Assembly (NCBI RefSeq): GCF_039533965.1
Contig: NZ_BAAAUN010000001.1
Coordinates: 3,198,950-3,262,949 of the forward strand
From: Microbacterium luteolum
GTDB lineage: Bacteria; Actinomycetota; Actinomycetes; Actinomycetales; Microbacteriaceae
Direction: 5' to 3'
DNA length: 64,000 nt
In this document: in pieces, positions 44,341-53,126 of the stretch
How positions within the stretch are numbered: position 1 is the first letter of the stretch
Layout: each line of letters begins with the position of its first letter
The notes under the pieces: model-generated
Databases searched by the model: none
What the model was told of the DNA's origin: nothing
What the model saw: the letters and a program-made list of their open reading frames with translations, nothing else
Program-made: the position numbers and the translations under genes

Positions 44341-45920
44341 GCACTCTGCTGGACATCCAGGACCTGACACTCGATCTGCCGAACGGCGACAGGCTGCTGC
44401 ACGGCATCAGCCTGCAGGTCGCGGCCGGCGAGACCGTGGGGCTCGTCGGCGAGTCGGGGTCGGGCAAGTCCCTCACCGCGCGCGCGGTGCTCGGACTCCT
44501 CCCCGATCGGTCAGCCGTCGGCGGCACCATCGCCGTGAACGGGCGCTCGCCGCTCGCCGGCGCCGCCGCGCGGCAGGAGATCCGTCGTCATGAGTCGGCC
44601 ATGGTCTTCCAGGACCCGCGCGCCGGAGTGAACCCGATGCGCACGGTCGGCGACCACGTGACCGAGGCGCTGCGTCTGTGCGAGGGGTGGTCGAGGGATG
44701 CCGCGCACGCCAGGGCCCTGGAGCTGCTCACCGCGGTCGGGCTCCCCGCTCCGGAAGACCATCTCCGGCAGCATCCGCACGAGCTCTCCGGCGGCATGCT
44801 GCAGCGCGTGATGATCGCCGGCGCCCTGAGCGCATCGCCGGGCTTGCTCGTGTGCGATGAGCCGACCACCGCGCTCGATGTCACGACCCAGGCCGAGATC
44901 GTGCGGGTACTGCGAGAGCTGTGCGCGCAGAACGGGATGGGGATGCTGTTCATCACCCACGACCTGAATCTCGCGGGCTCGCTGTGCGATCGACTCGTCG
45001 TCATGAAGGACGGCGCGGTGATCGAGGAAGGCCCGGCGACCGCGGTGCTCTCGGCACCCGCGGCCGACTACACACGGCGGCTGGTGGCGGCGACCCCGCG
45101 CATCTCCGGGGCGATCACCGCACCCTCGCCGGCGACCGGCACCGACGCTCAGCTCGTGGTGTCGGGCGTGGGCAAGACCTACCGCCGACGTGGGAAGGAA
45201 CCGGTGGTCGCCGTCGCGAACGCCGAGCTCTCGATCCCGCGCGGCGGCTCTCTCGCAGTGGTGGGGGAGTCGGGGTCGGGTAAATCGACGCTCGCCCGGA
45301 TGATCGTCGGTCTCGAGGAGCCGGACGCCGGTGAGATCAGGATCGGCGGACGCTCGATGGCCGGCATCCCCCGTTCGCGGGTGGAACGCCTGGAGCGCGC
45401 GAAGAGCGTGCAGATGGTCTTCCAGGACCCGTACCTGTCGCTGGACCCGCGGATTCCCGTCGGCCGCGCGATCGACGACGTCCTGACGCTGCACACCGGG
45501 CGCCGCGGCGCGGCGGCGCGAGACCGCGCGGTCGAACTCCTCGCCGCCGTCGGACTGGGCGAAGAGTACGTCGCCGCCCGGCCCCGCACCCTCTCCGGAG
45601 GCCAGCGGCAGCGCGTGGCGATCGCACGGGCGCTCGCCGTGGAACCCGCGCTGCTGGTGATGGACGAGGCGACGAGCGCACTCGACGTCTCGGTGCAGGC
45701 GCAGGTGCTCGACCTCGTCGCCGGCATCCGTCGCGATCAGGGACTGACCCTGCTCTTCATCAGCCACGACCTCGCGGTCGTGCGACGCGTGTGCGCCGAG
45801 ACGATCGTCATGCGCCGCGGCGAGATCGTCGAGGCGGGATCGACGGAGCAGCTCCTCGGCGACCCGCAGCACGCGTACACGCGACTGCTGATCGACTCGG
45901 TTCCGGTTCCGGTGGCCTGA
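44337..45920 (+). CDS. ABC transporter, two fused ATPase domains (DppD-DppF type)
   Basis: 527 residues with two complete nucleotide-binding domains. Domain 1: Walker A GLVGESGSGKS near residue 40, signature LSGGMLQRV, Walker B LLVCDEPTTALD. Domain 2 (from about 265): Walker A VVGESGSGKST, signature LSGGQRQRV, Walker B LLVMDEATSALD. Such fused DppDF ATPases energise peptide/nickel/opine-type importers. It is the last gene of the TetR-controlled operon. The 63-bp gap to the convergent cupin gene contains a GGCGC/GCGCC stem. Confidence 0.95.
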   Translation: MSTLLDIQDLTLDLPNGDRLLHGISLQVAAGETVGLVGESGSGKSLTARAVLGLLPDRSAVGGTIAVNGRSPLAGAAARQEIRRHESAMVFQDPRAGVNPMRTVGDHVTEALRLCEGWSRDAAHARALELLTAVGLPAPEDHLRQHPHELSGGMLQRVMIAGALSASPGLLVCDEPTTALDVTTQAEIVRVLRELCAQNGMGMLFITHDLNLAGSLCDRLVVMKDGAVIEEGPATAVLSAPAADYTRRLVAATPRISGAITAPSPATGTDAQLVVSGVGKTYRRRGKEPVVAVANAELSIPRGGSLAVVGESGSGKSTLARMIVGLEEPDAGEIRIGGRSMAGIPRSRVERLERAKSVQMVFQDPYLSLDPRIPVGRAIDDVLTLHTGRRGAAARDRAVELLAAVGLGEEYVAARPRTLSGGQRQRVAIARALAVEPALLVMDEATSALDVSVQAQVLDLVAGIRRDQGLTLLFISHDLAVVRRVCAETIVMRRGEIVEAGSTEQLLGDPQHAYTRLLIDSVPVPVA

Positions 45921-45983
45921 CGGCCGGCGCGGCGACAGGCGCCACCTCGAGGAGGGGCGGATGCTGCGGCCGACGCTCGCGCG

Positions 45984-46331
45984 TCAGACGACGTAGATCT
46001 TGCGCAGCGTCTCGGTGACGGTCCAGGTCGTGCGCATCCCCTCGGCGAGGCGCACGACTGATCCCGGTCCCACCTCGAGGTCCGGCAGCCCGGAAGACGC
46101 GAACGCGATCGTGGCGCGGCCCGAGAGCACGACGAACACCTCATCGGCTTCGGTGTCGGTCGCCGTGCCCGGCGTCATCTCCCAGATGCCGATCTCCAGC
46201 CCGTTCAGCGTGGTCAGCTCGTGGGTGGCGGTCGTCGGGGTGCCGGAGACCACTTCCTCGGTGGGAAGCGGCTCATGGGCGAGGGTCAGCGTCGCGGCAT
46301 CCAGCCCCACCCCGGCCGCGAGCCCGCTCAC
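45984..46331 (-). CDS. Cupin domain protein
   Basis: 115 residues. A single small beta-barrel: LNGLEIGIWEMTPGTATDTE, ADEVFVVLSGRATIAFASSG, LEVGPGSVVRLAEGMRTTWT. The usual metal histidines are mostly replaced, as in the Cupin_3 group linked to (S)-ureidoglycine aminohydrolase. Its ATG overlaps the stop of the FAD oxidoreductase gene, so it accompanies that enzyme. Similar cupins often sit beside putrescine/gamma-glutamyl-polyamine genes. Function not established. Confidence 0.85.
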   Translation of the reverse strand: MSGLAAGVGLDAATLTLAHEPLPTEEVVSGTPTTATHELTTLNGLEIGIWEMTPGTATDTEADEVFVVLSGRATIAFASSGLPDLEVGPGSVVRLAEGMRTTWTVTETLRKIYVV

Positions 46332-47731
46332 GAGTCGAAGCCCATGCCGACGGCGTCGAGCGTCTTGAGGAAGAGGTTGCGCTTGCCCTCGTTGTGGTCG
46401 GCCTGGTTCATCGCGGCGCGCACCAGGTTGACGCCGATCGAGGCCGCCGGCTCCGGCGGGAACGGGATCGGCTTCTCCCGCACCATGCGCAGCTCGGTCC
46501 GCTCGGTCACCTCGCCCGACAGCTTGTCGAGCATGACGTCGGCGGCGAATCGTGCCGCTCCGACACCGAGGCCGGTGAATCCGGTCGCGTAGGCGACCCG
46601 CCCGCGACGGGCCGTGCCGAAGAACGCGCAGAACCGGCTCGACGAGTCGATGGCGCCGGCCCAGCGGTGCGTGAAGCGCAGGCCCTCGAGCTGCGGGAAC
46701 GTCGTGAAGAAGTGCGAGGCGAGCTTGCGGTGGCTCTCCATGCGGTCCTCGTACTCCGGACGCACCTTGCCGCCGTAGTGGTAGATCGCATCGTAGCCGC
46801 CGAACAGGACGCGGTTGTCGGCGGTGAGCCGGTAGTAGTGGAACTGGTTCGCACTGTCGGCCAGACCCTGACGGTTCGACCAGCCGATCGACGCCAGCTG
46901 CTCGGTCGAGAGCGGCTCCGTCATCAGCACGTAGTCGTACACGGGCACGGTCATCAGGCGGTTGCGCTTGAGGAGCGAGGGGAACACGTTCGTGCCGAGG
47001 GCCACGGCATCCGCCGTCACGCGTCCGTTCGCCGTCACCAGGGTGATCGGTCCCGATCCGTCGCCTTCGACGCGCTTCACCAGGCTGTGCTCGTAGATCT
47101 CGACGCCGAGCTCCGCGGCGACGCGCGCCAGCTCCATGCCGAGCTTGGCCGGATGCACGAGGGCGCAGCCCTCACGCTCCCAGGCGCCGGCGAGGAAGGT
47201 GGGGGAATGCACCTCGGCCTGCACGGCCTCCTGGTCGAGGAACCCGGGCTCCTCGCGATACCACTCGACCTGGTGCGGCTCGACGGCGACGGCCAGCTGC
47301 CCCGTGCGCTCGAAGTCGGCCTTCATGTCGTAGCGGGCGATCGTCTGCTCGATGGCGTCGAGGTTCTCGAGCCCCAGCTCCTCGAGACGGTCGATCTCCT
47401 CGGGCCAGCGGGTCAGTCCGTTCTCGTGCCCGTGCGTGAGGCTGGCCTCGCAGAATCCGCCGTTGCGGCCGGATGCCGCCCAGGCGATGCGCGACGCCTC
47501 GAGCAGCACGACGCGCCGCTCGGGGTCGCGCTCTTTGGCGCGCACGGCCGTCCACAGTCCGGTGTAGCCGCCGCCCACGATGACGAGGTCGGCCGTGACG
47601 TGTCCGGTGAGCGTCGGGTGCTCCGTGCGCGACACGTCGTCGAGCCAGAACACCCCGAGCTCGGTGTCGCGCAGCGAGGCCGCGACCGCGACGGGGGCGG
47701 GCAGGCGACGTTCGAAGACGGTGGTTCCCAT
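46328..47731 (-). CDS. FAD-dependent amine oxidoreductase (PuuB/DAO family)
   Basis: 467 residues. ADLVIVGGGYTGLWTAVRAK (FAD motif) begins near residue 48, followed by VVLLEASRIAWAASGRNGGF, typical of gamma-glutamylputrescine oxidase and related DAO proteins. WAGAIDSSSRFCAFFGTARR and YATGFTGLGVGAARFAADVM form the C-terminal FAD contact. It would oxidise an amine to an aldehyde, releasing NH3 and H2O2. An aldehyde dehydrogenase is divergently encoded at 48338. I start at ATG 47731 with GGAG upstream; the longer frame invades the Lrp gene. Confidence 0.88.
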   Translation of the reverse strand: MGTTVFERRLPAPVAVAASLRDTELGVFWLDDVSRTEHPTLTGHVTADLVIVGGGYTGLWTAVRAKERDPERRVVLLEASRIAWAASGRNGGFCEASLTHGHENGLTRWPEEIDRLEELGLENLDAIEQTIARYDMKADFERTGQLAVAVEPHQVEWYREEPGFLDQEAVQAEVHSPTFLAGAWEREGCALVHPAKLGMELARVAAELGVEIYEHSLVKRVEGDGSGPITLVTANGRVTADAVALGTNVFPSLLKRNRLMTVPVYDYVLMTEPLSTEQLASIGWSNRQGLADSANQFHYYRLTADNRVLFGGYDAIYHYGGKVRPEYEDRMESHRKLASHFFTTFPQLEGLRFTHRWAGAIDSSSRFCAFFGTARRGRVAYATGFTGLGVGAARFAADVMLDKLSGEVTERTELRMVREKPIPFPPEPAASIGVNLVRAAMNQADHNEGKRNLFLKTLDAVGMGFDS

Positions 47732-47769
47732 GGTGTTCTCCGTGGCTTCCGTTGGGGGCGGGGTGCGCG

Positions 47770-48237
47770 TCAGCGCGTGCCCCAGTTGTAGAGGTCTTTG
47801 TAGAGGCCGGCGTAGAGCAGGCTCTCGGTGTGCGCGATGCCGGGGATCGTGCGGATGCGGGTCGCGATGAGGTCGATCAGGTGCTCGTCGTCTTCGCACA
47901 CGGCCTCGACGAGGATGTCGAAGGTGCCGAGCGTGACGACGACGTACGCCAGTTCGCGGATCTTCGTGAGCTCCTCGGCGATCTCGCGCGGGTCGCCGGT
48001 GACGCGGATGCCGATCATCGACATGCGGTGGAAGCCCAGCTGCATCGGGTCGGTGACGGCGACGATCTGGATGATGCCCGCCTCGGTCATGCGCTGCACC
48101 CTCTGGCGGGCGGCGGCTTCGCTGAGTCCCACTTCGCGGCCGATCTCGGCGTAGGGGCGTCGGCCGTCCTCCTGGAGGAGTTCGACGATCCGCTTCGAGA
48201 TGCCGTCGAGGGCCGGCTGCTTGGGCTTGGTGCTCAT
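47770..48237 (-). CDS. Lrp/AsnC family regulator
   Basis: 155 residues. HTH: LDGISKRIVELLQEDGRRPY, AEIGREVGLSEAAARQRVQR. The C-terminal RAM ligand domain begins at GFHRMSMIGIRVTGDPREIA and ends TESLLYAGLYKDLYNWGTR. It lies between the amine oxidase (same strand, 38 bp downstream) and the divergent aldehyde dehydrogenase, so it probably controls both. Homologues regulate putrescine/GABA catabolism in actinobacteria. Confidence 0.93.
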   Translation of the reverse strand: MSTKPKQPALDGISKRIVELLQEDGRRPYAEIGREVGLSEAAARQRVQRMTEAGIIQIVAVTDPMQLGFHRMSMIGIRVTGDPREIAEELTKIRELAYVVVTLGTFDILVEAVCEDDEHLIDLIATRIRTIPGIAHTESLLYAGLYKDLYNWGTR

Positions 48238-48337
48238 GGGTCGATATTGTCAGGCGGCATTCGTTCATGCAACTGATTCAGTCGTTTTAGGAGGAAAATA
48301 CCTTTTGATTTCGTGGTGAAGGCACTACGCTGACGCC

Positions 48338-49789
48338 ATGCCCAGTGATCTTCTGAAGAACGCCGCGCCGCTGCAGAACTTCATCGGCGGCCGCTACGTG
48401 CCCGCGAACGGCGCCGGGCGGATGCCGCTGCTCGACCCGGCGACCGAGGAGCCCTACGGCGAGATCCCGGTGTCGGACACCGGCGACGTGGATGCGGCCT
48501 ATGCCGCGGCATCCGCTGCCTTCCCGCTCTGGCGCGACACGACGCCCGCCGACCGGCAGCTCGCCCTGTTCCGCATCGCGGACGAGATGCAGGCGCGGGC
48601 CGAGGAGTTCGCCGATCTCGAGTCGCAGGACACCGGCAAGCCGCGGGCGAGCCTCGTCGCCGACGAGATCCTGCAGTCGGTCGACCAGCTGCGCTTCTTC
48701 GCCGGGGCGGCACGCAGCCTCGAGGGGCGTGCGGCGGGGGAGTACCTCGCCGGGCACACCTCGTTCGTGCGCCGCGAGCCGGTCGGCGTGATCGGTCAGG
48801 TGACGCCGTGGAACTACCCTCTGAACATGGCGGTCTGGAAGATCGCGCCGGCGATCGCCGCCGGAAACACCGTCGTGCTGAAGCCCGCGGAGTCGACGCC
48901 GCTCACCACGCTGCTGCTGGCCGAGATCGTCGCGCAGCACACGCCCGCCGGCGTTCTCAACGTCGTGCTGGGCGACCGCGAGACCGGCGTCGCGCTGGTG
49001 GAGCATCCGACTCCGCAGATGGTCGCCATCACGGGATCGGTGCGGGCGGGAATGGCCGTGGCGCGCTCCGCCGCGAACGACGTCAAGCGCGTGCACCTCG
49101 AGCTCGGCGGCAAGGCTCCGGCGATCGTGTTCCCGGACGCGTCGATCGAGAAGGCGGCCGCGGGGATCGTGAATGCGGCGTTCTTCAACGCCGGTCAGGA
49201 CTGCACCGCGGCGACCCGGGTGCTCGTGCATTCCTCGATCCACGACGAGCTCGTGGCGGCGCTCGTCGAGCGGACCCGCTCGGATGCCCGGACCGGTGGG
49301 CCGCAGGAGGAGGGCGTGCTGTACGGGCCGCTGAGCAGCGCGGCGCAGCTCGCGCAGGTGTCCGGATTCGTCGAGCGGCTGCCGGCGCACGCGACGATCG
49401 AGACCGGCGGCAGGCGGCAGGGTGAGCGCGGCTACTTCTTCGAGGCCACGATCGTGTCGGGGCTTCATCAGGACGACGAGGCCGTGCAGGGGGAGATCTT
49501 CGGCCCCGTGCTCACGGTGCAGGCGTTCGAGACGGAGGATGAGGCGCTCGCGATGGCGAATGACGTGCCGTTCGCGCTGGCGTCATCGGTCTGGACGACC
49601 GATCACGCGCGGGCGATGCGGTTCTCGCGGGACCTGGACTTCGGCTGCGTATGGATCAACACGCACATCCCGTTCGTGTCGGACATGCCGCACGGCGGGT
49701 TCAAGCACTCCGGGTACGGCAAGGACCTGTCGCAGTACGGATTCGACGACTACACGCGCATCAAGCACGTGATGACGGCGCTGGACTGA
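48338..49789 (+). CDS. Gamma-aminobutyraldehyde-type aldehyde dehydrogenase
   Basis: 483 residues of the NAD(P)+ aldehyde dehydrogenase family. VIGQVTPWNYPLNMAVWKIA, ELGGKAPAIVFPDA (catalytic Glu region) and C289 in FNAGQDCTAATR are in place. MPHGGFKHSGYGKDLSQYG at the end is typical of aminobutyraldehyde/betaine-aldehyde dehydrogenases. It would convert the aldehyde from the divergent FAD amine oxidase into the acid (for example GABA). TACGCT lies exactly six bases before the ATG, a leaderless start. Confidence 0.92.
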   Translation: MPSDLLKNAAPLQNFIGGRYVPANGAGRMPLLDPATEEPYGEIPVSDTGDVDAAYAAASAAFPLWRDTTPADRQLALFRIADEMQARAEEFADLESQDTGKPRASLVADEILQSVDQLRFFAGAARSLEGRAAGEYLAGHTSFVRREPVGVIGQVTPWNYPLNMAVWKIAPAIAAGNTVVLKPAESTPLTTLLLAEIVAQHTPAGVLNVVLGDRETGVALVEHPTPQMVAITGSVRAGMAVARSAANDVKRVHLELGGKAPAIVFPDASIEKAAAGIVNAAFFNAGQDCTAATRVLVHSSIHDELVAALVERTRSDARTGGPQEEGVLYGPLSSAAQLAQVSGFVERLPAHATIETGGRRQGERGYFFEATIVSGLHQDDEAVQGEIFGPVLTVQAFETEDEALAMANDVPFALASSVWTTDHARAMRFSRDLDFGCVWINTHIPFVSDMPHGGFKHSGYGKDLSQYGFDDYTRIKHVMTALD

Positions 49790-49871
49790 GGGCGAACCGG
49801 GGGGCCAGCAGAATACTGGTTCCTGCGGCGGTCGCCCACTATCGTGACCCTCACGAACACTGGGGGTTCAC

Positions 49872-51149
49872 ATGTCCACGCCGACCTACTTCCGTCACGG
49901 GCTTCGGAGGATGGCGGGGCGGGATGCTGCTGAGGCGCACCGTGCCGCGACCCCGCTGGAGCTGCTGTTCGATCTGACGTTCGTCGCCGCGTTCGGGGTC
50001 GCCGGCAACCAGCTCGCCTCGGCGATCGCGCACGGAGACATCGCGGCCGGCGTCGGCGGCTTCTGCTTCGCGATGGTCGCGATCGTGTGGGCGTGGATCA
50101 ACTACTCGTGGTTCGCCTCGGCGTTCGACACGGATGACTGGCTGTTCCGCGTGCTGACGATGGTGCAGATGGCGGGTGTCGTGGTGCTCGCGATCGCGCT
50201 TCCTCAGGTGTTCGCCTCGCTGGAGCGCGGGCAACAGATCGCGAACGAGGTCATGGTCGCCGGCTATGTGGTGATGCGCGTCGCCGTGATCGCCCAGTGG
50301 TGGCGCGCGGCGCACGGAAACCCGAAGTATCGCTCCGTCGCCAAGACCTACGCGATGGTCATCGGCATCGCCCAGGTGGGCTGGGTCGTACTGATCTTCC
50401 TTCCGCTGGATCCGTTCGGGTTCCTGATCGGCGCACTCGTCGTCTCGACGATCGATTGGGCCAGCCCGATCATCGCGGAGACGAAGGGCTTCCGTCATGG
50501 CGGAGGCGCCACCCCGTGGCATCCGCACCACATCGCCGAGCGCTACGCGCTGCTTGCGATCATCGCCCTCGGTGAGACGGTGTTCGGCACGCTCGTCGCC
50601 GCGCAGGCGGTGACGGATGCCGAGGGCTGGTCGGTCTCGTCCATCGCGGTGATCGGTCTCGGGATCGTGATGGCGTTCGCGCTGTGGTGGGTGTACTTCA
50701 TGGTGCCGAGCGCGCCGATCCTCGCGGTGCGTCGATCCAAGGCGCTCGTGTGGGGATACGGCCACATCGTGCTGTTCGCCGCGATCGCCGCGGTCGGCGC
50801 CGGCCTGCATGTGATCGGCTACGTCTACGACGAGCATTATCACGTGAGCACACTGACGGCGATCTCGTCGATCGCGATCCCGGTGCTCGCGTTCATGGTC
50901 ACGCTGTATCTGCTGCACGCCTGGCTCGTCTCGGAGTTCCCGAAGAACTCGCCGCTGCAGATCTCCGTGATCGCGCTGCCGGTGGTCGCGATCATCGGCG
51001 CTGCGCTCGGCTGGCCGCTCTGGGCGTGCCTGCTGATCGTCGTCAGCTCGCCGATCCTGATCGTGCTGTCGTACGAGCTCGGCGCCTGGCGTGCGCTCGA
51101 GGCGCAGCTCGTCCGCGTGCTCGGGTCGGAGCGGGTGGTCGTGGGGTGA
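49872..51149 (+). CDS. ltrA: Low temperature requirement protein A (LtrA) family
   Basis: 425 residues and about ten membrane helices. RAATPLELLFDLTFVAAFGV near the N-terminus is the LtrA signature (PLELFFDLVFVxAF). HHIAERYALLAIIALGETVF near residue 220 is the second conserved block (HxxERxxLxxIIxLGE). Function is unknown: needed for growth in the cold in Listeria, a possible transporter or reductase elsewhere. GGGGG lies before the ATG. Confidence 0.92.
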   Translation: MSTPTYFRHGLRRMAGRDAAEAHRAATPLELLFDLTFVAAFGVAGNQLASAIAHGDIAAGVGGFCFAMVAIVWAWINYSWFASAFDTDDWLFRVLTMVQMAGVVVLAIALPQVFASLERGQQIANEVMVAGYVVMRVAVIAQWWRAAHGNPKYRSVAKTYAMVIGIAQVGWVVLIFLPLDPFGFLIGALVVSTIDWASPIIAETKGFRHGGGATPWHPHHIAERYALLAIIALGETVFGTLVAAQAVTDAEGWSVSSIAVIGLGIVMAFALWWVYFMVPSAPILAVRRSKALVWGYGHIVLFAAIAAVGAGLHVIGYVYDEHYHVSTLTAISSIAIPVLAFMVTLYLLHAWLVSEFPKNSPLQISVIALPVVAIIGAALGWPLWACLLIVVSSPILIVLSYELGAWRALEAQLVRVLGSERVVVG

Positions 51150-51167
51150 CGTCAGGCGGGATCCGGG

Positions 51168-52274
51168 TCAGGTCACGTTCGTCGTGAGCCACGGCAGGGG
51201 GTCCACGGGGGTGCCGTTGATGTGCACCTCGAAGTGCAGGCAGGAGCCGAACACGTATCCGGTCGATCCGACGTCGCCGATGTACTGGCCTGCGTCGACG
51301 CAGTCGCCGACCTCGACAGCGCGACTCCCGTAGGACATGTGCGAGTAGACGGTGCTCACGGCCTGACCGTCGACGATGCTCTCGATCTGGATCGTCACGC
51401 CGTAGCCCTCGAAGCTCTCGGTCGACCGGGAGACGCAGCCCTTCATGGCCGCGTTGATCGGCGTGCCGATGGGTGCAGCGAAGTCCTGGCCGAGATGAGA
51501 CCGCCCGGGTCGCGAGGCGCCGAAGCCATCGGTGAACGAGTACGTCCCATCGGCCATCGGCATCACGACGCGATCGGCGAGCGGGATCTCGATCGCGCTG
51601 CTGAGCGGCATGCCGGCGGCAACCGCGGCAGCGACAGCACGGGAGCGCGTCTCCTTGATCTCCTCGGGCGTCGTCGCGGCGAAAGCCCCGCGCGGAGCGA
51701 TCTCCGCGCGGATCTCGTTCGTCGCCGCGTATGACTGAGAGTCGGCGTCTGCCGCGGACGAGACGGCCGCTGCGGCGCTGGCTGCGGCGGTCTGATGGCT
51801 CAGCGGGTTGAGCCCGGGAAATGCTGCTCCGGTGATCATCACGCCGATGGCGAGCGTGGCACCGAGCGCCTTGACCTTCGCCCAGTGGCGCTTCGTCCGG
51901 CGGGACTGAACCCGGGAGATCGGTGCGACCGGCAGCGTCGTCTTCGAGGTCGGCCGGGGTGTGATCGTCGGGGGTAGCTGGGGGGACGTCGGTACGGACA
52001 TCGGTGCTGACATCGGTGCGTCAGGTGCTGACACAGGCGCGTCGACTGTGCGGGAACTCTGCGCACTCGCCGACGCGGCGCGCCGAAGATCACGGCGCAA
52101 CAGCGGGCGCTGCGAGTCGGAGATGTCGGTGGCTGGTTCCGAGGCACCCTGAGCGGGCTCGGTTGGCAGGGAGTTCGTGACGGGTCCTTCCGGAGGCGGG
52201 TGTACTCGGCGGTCGATCCCCCGGATGCCACCGTTACCGATTCGTAATTTATGCGCTGGGCGGCGCTGGGTCAA
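51168..52274 (-). CDS. M23-like (LytM) peptidoglycan-binding/endopeptidase protein
   Basis: Up to 368 residues. A long Pro/Ser/Ala-rich cytosolic N-terminus, one membrane span (LGATLAIGVMITGAAFPG), an Ala-rich linker, then an M23 domain at the C-terminus: GRSHLGQDFAAPIGTPINAA keeps HxxxD, but the usual HLHFE near the end reads SCLHFEVHINGTP, so the first histidine is Cys. Activity is doubtful; it may be an activator of other hydrolases. The start is unclear. TTG 52274 is also the -35 of a good promoter, and the best ribosome site (GGAAGGA, ~52190) precedes a GTC codon. Confidence 0.82.
   Translation of the reverse strand: MTQRRPAHKLRIGNGGIRGIDRRVHPPPEGPVTNSLPTEPAQGASEPATDISDSQRPLLRRDLRRAASASAQSSRTVDAPVSAPDAPMSAPMSVPTSPQLPPTITPRPTSKTTLPVAPISRVQSRRTKRHWAKVKALGATLAIGVMITGAAFPGLNPLSHQTAAASAAAAVSSAADADSQSYAATNEIRAEIAPRGAFAATTPEEIKETRSRAVAAAVAAGMPLSSAIEIPLADRVVMPMADGTYSFTDGFGASRPGRSHLGQDFAAPIGTPINAAMKGCVSRSTESFEGYGVTIQIESIVDGQAVSTVYSHMSYGSRAVEVGDCVDAGQYIGDVGSTGYVFGSCLHFEVHINGTPVDPLPWLTTNVT
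52246..52274 (-). promoter_or_regulatory. Promoter of the M23-like gene
   Basis: On the minus strand TTGACC (52274-52269), 17 bp, TAAATT (52251-52246): a near-consensus sigma-A promoter. It lies inside the maximal open frame, so the true translation start must be downstream. The rest of the 171-bp gap up to 52446 shows only weak stems (for example GACAGG...CCTGTC near 52352) and no RNA motif I can name. Confidence 0.7.
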
Positions 52275-52445
52275 ATCGAGCGCGAGTCGCAGGGGCGGGC
52301 TCCCGTTGGCTGGCGCGGGTTCCTTCGGGCTGTTCCGGTCGCGAGATGACAGGAGTTTCCGCCTGTCTCAGGTGCGGTTTCGCGACGGGAGCGCGGGCGT
52401 GCACAGCGGTGCTCGAGTGGATCGGGTCGAAGTGACGAAAACGCC

Positions 52446-52973
52446 TCAGCCGGCGAGTACCTTGACCCGCCGGTGCTCCTTCAGTGTGAGATTCGGCCGC
52501 TCGTCCACCTTCGTGGCGCCGTCGAGCTCCCATCCGTGGCGTGCGTAGAAGGCATCGGCGCGGTCGTTGCCGTCGAGCACCCACAGGTAGGCGCGTGTGT
52601 GGCCGGCATCCATGATCCGCTCCGCTGCGGTCATGAGGAGCGCGTGGCCGACGCCGGTGGACCAGGCGTCGGGGTCGGCGTAGATGCCGTAGATCTCGCC
52701 GTCGGCAGTGCCGTCCTCGTCTCGCCCTGAGCCGAAGGACGCCCAGCCGAGGATCCGGTCATCGCGGACGGCGACCAGGATGCCGAGGCCGGTGGGCAGC
52801 GGTTCCGCGATGAACCTCCGCCAATTGGCGGCGCGATCCGGGATCGAGAGGGAGTCGAGCACGTCCTGATCGATGAGTCCGCGATAGGCGGTCTGCCAGG
52901 AGCGCACGTGGATGCGGGCGACATCGTCGGCGTCTTCGGCGCGGCCGTCGCGGACTTCGAGCGGGGCGGTCAT
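52446..52973 (-). CDS. GNAT family N-acetyltransferase
   Basis: 175 residues. VRDGRAEDADDVARIHVRSW, then QTAYRGLIDQDVLDSLSI, AVRDDRILGWASFG, GEIYGIYADPDAWSTGVGHA (acetyl-CoA loop) and LDGNDRADAFYARHGWELDG are the GNAT blocks. The acceptor is unknown. It is related in layout to the 9235 protein but not a close copy. TAGGGT lies six bases before the ATG, a leaderless start. Confidence 0.88.
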   Translation of the reverse strand: MTAPLEVRDGRAEDADDVARIHVRSWQTAYRGLIDQDVLDSLSIPDRAANWRRFIAEPLPTGLGILVAVRDDRILGWASFGSGRDEDGTADGEIYGIYADPDAWSTGVGHALLMTAAERIMDAGHTRAYLWVLDGNDRADAFYARHGWELDGATKVDERPNLTLKEHRRVKVLAG

Positions 52974-53126
52974 CCGTCCACCCTAGTGAGGGCGCGGGAG
53001 TGTGAGCGAGCCGTCTTGGTGGGTGTTCTGTGGAGGGGAACTGGCTGTTGCGGGAGTACTGGAATATTGCCCTGAACTGGGAGATTTCGAGGTCTGAATG
53101 TCGGTGGCCCTCGGTTGAATGGGGGT

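Noticed and set aside
52180..52446. Cyclic di-AMP (ydaO-type) riboswitch before the M23-like gene
   Set aside because: Such switches often precede cell-wall hydrolase genes in actinobacteria, but I could not find the conserved core, and the promoter found would start transcription downstream of most of the gap.
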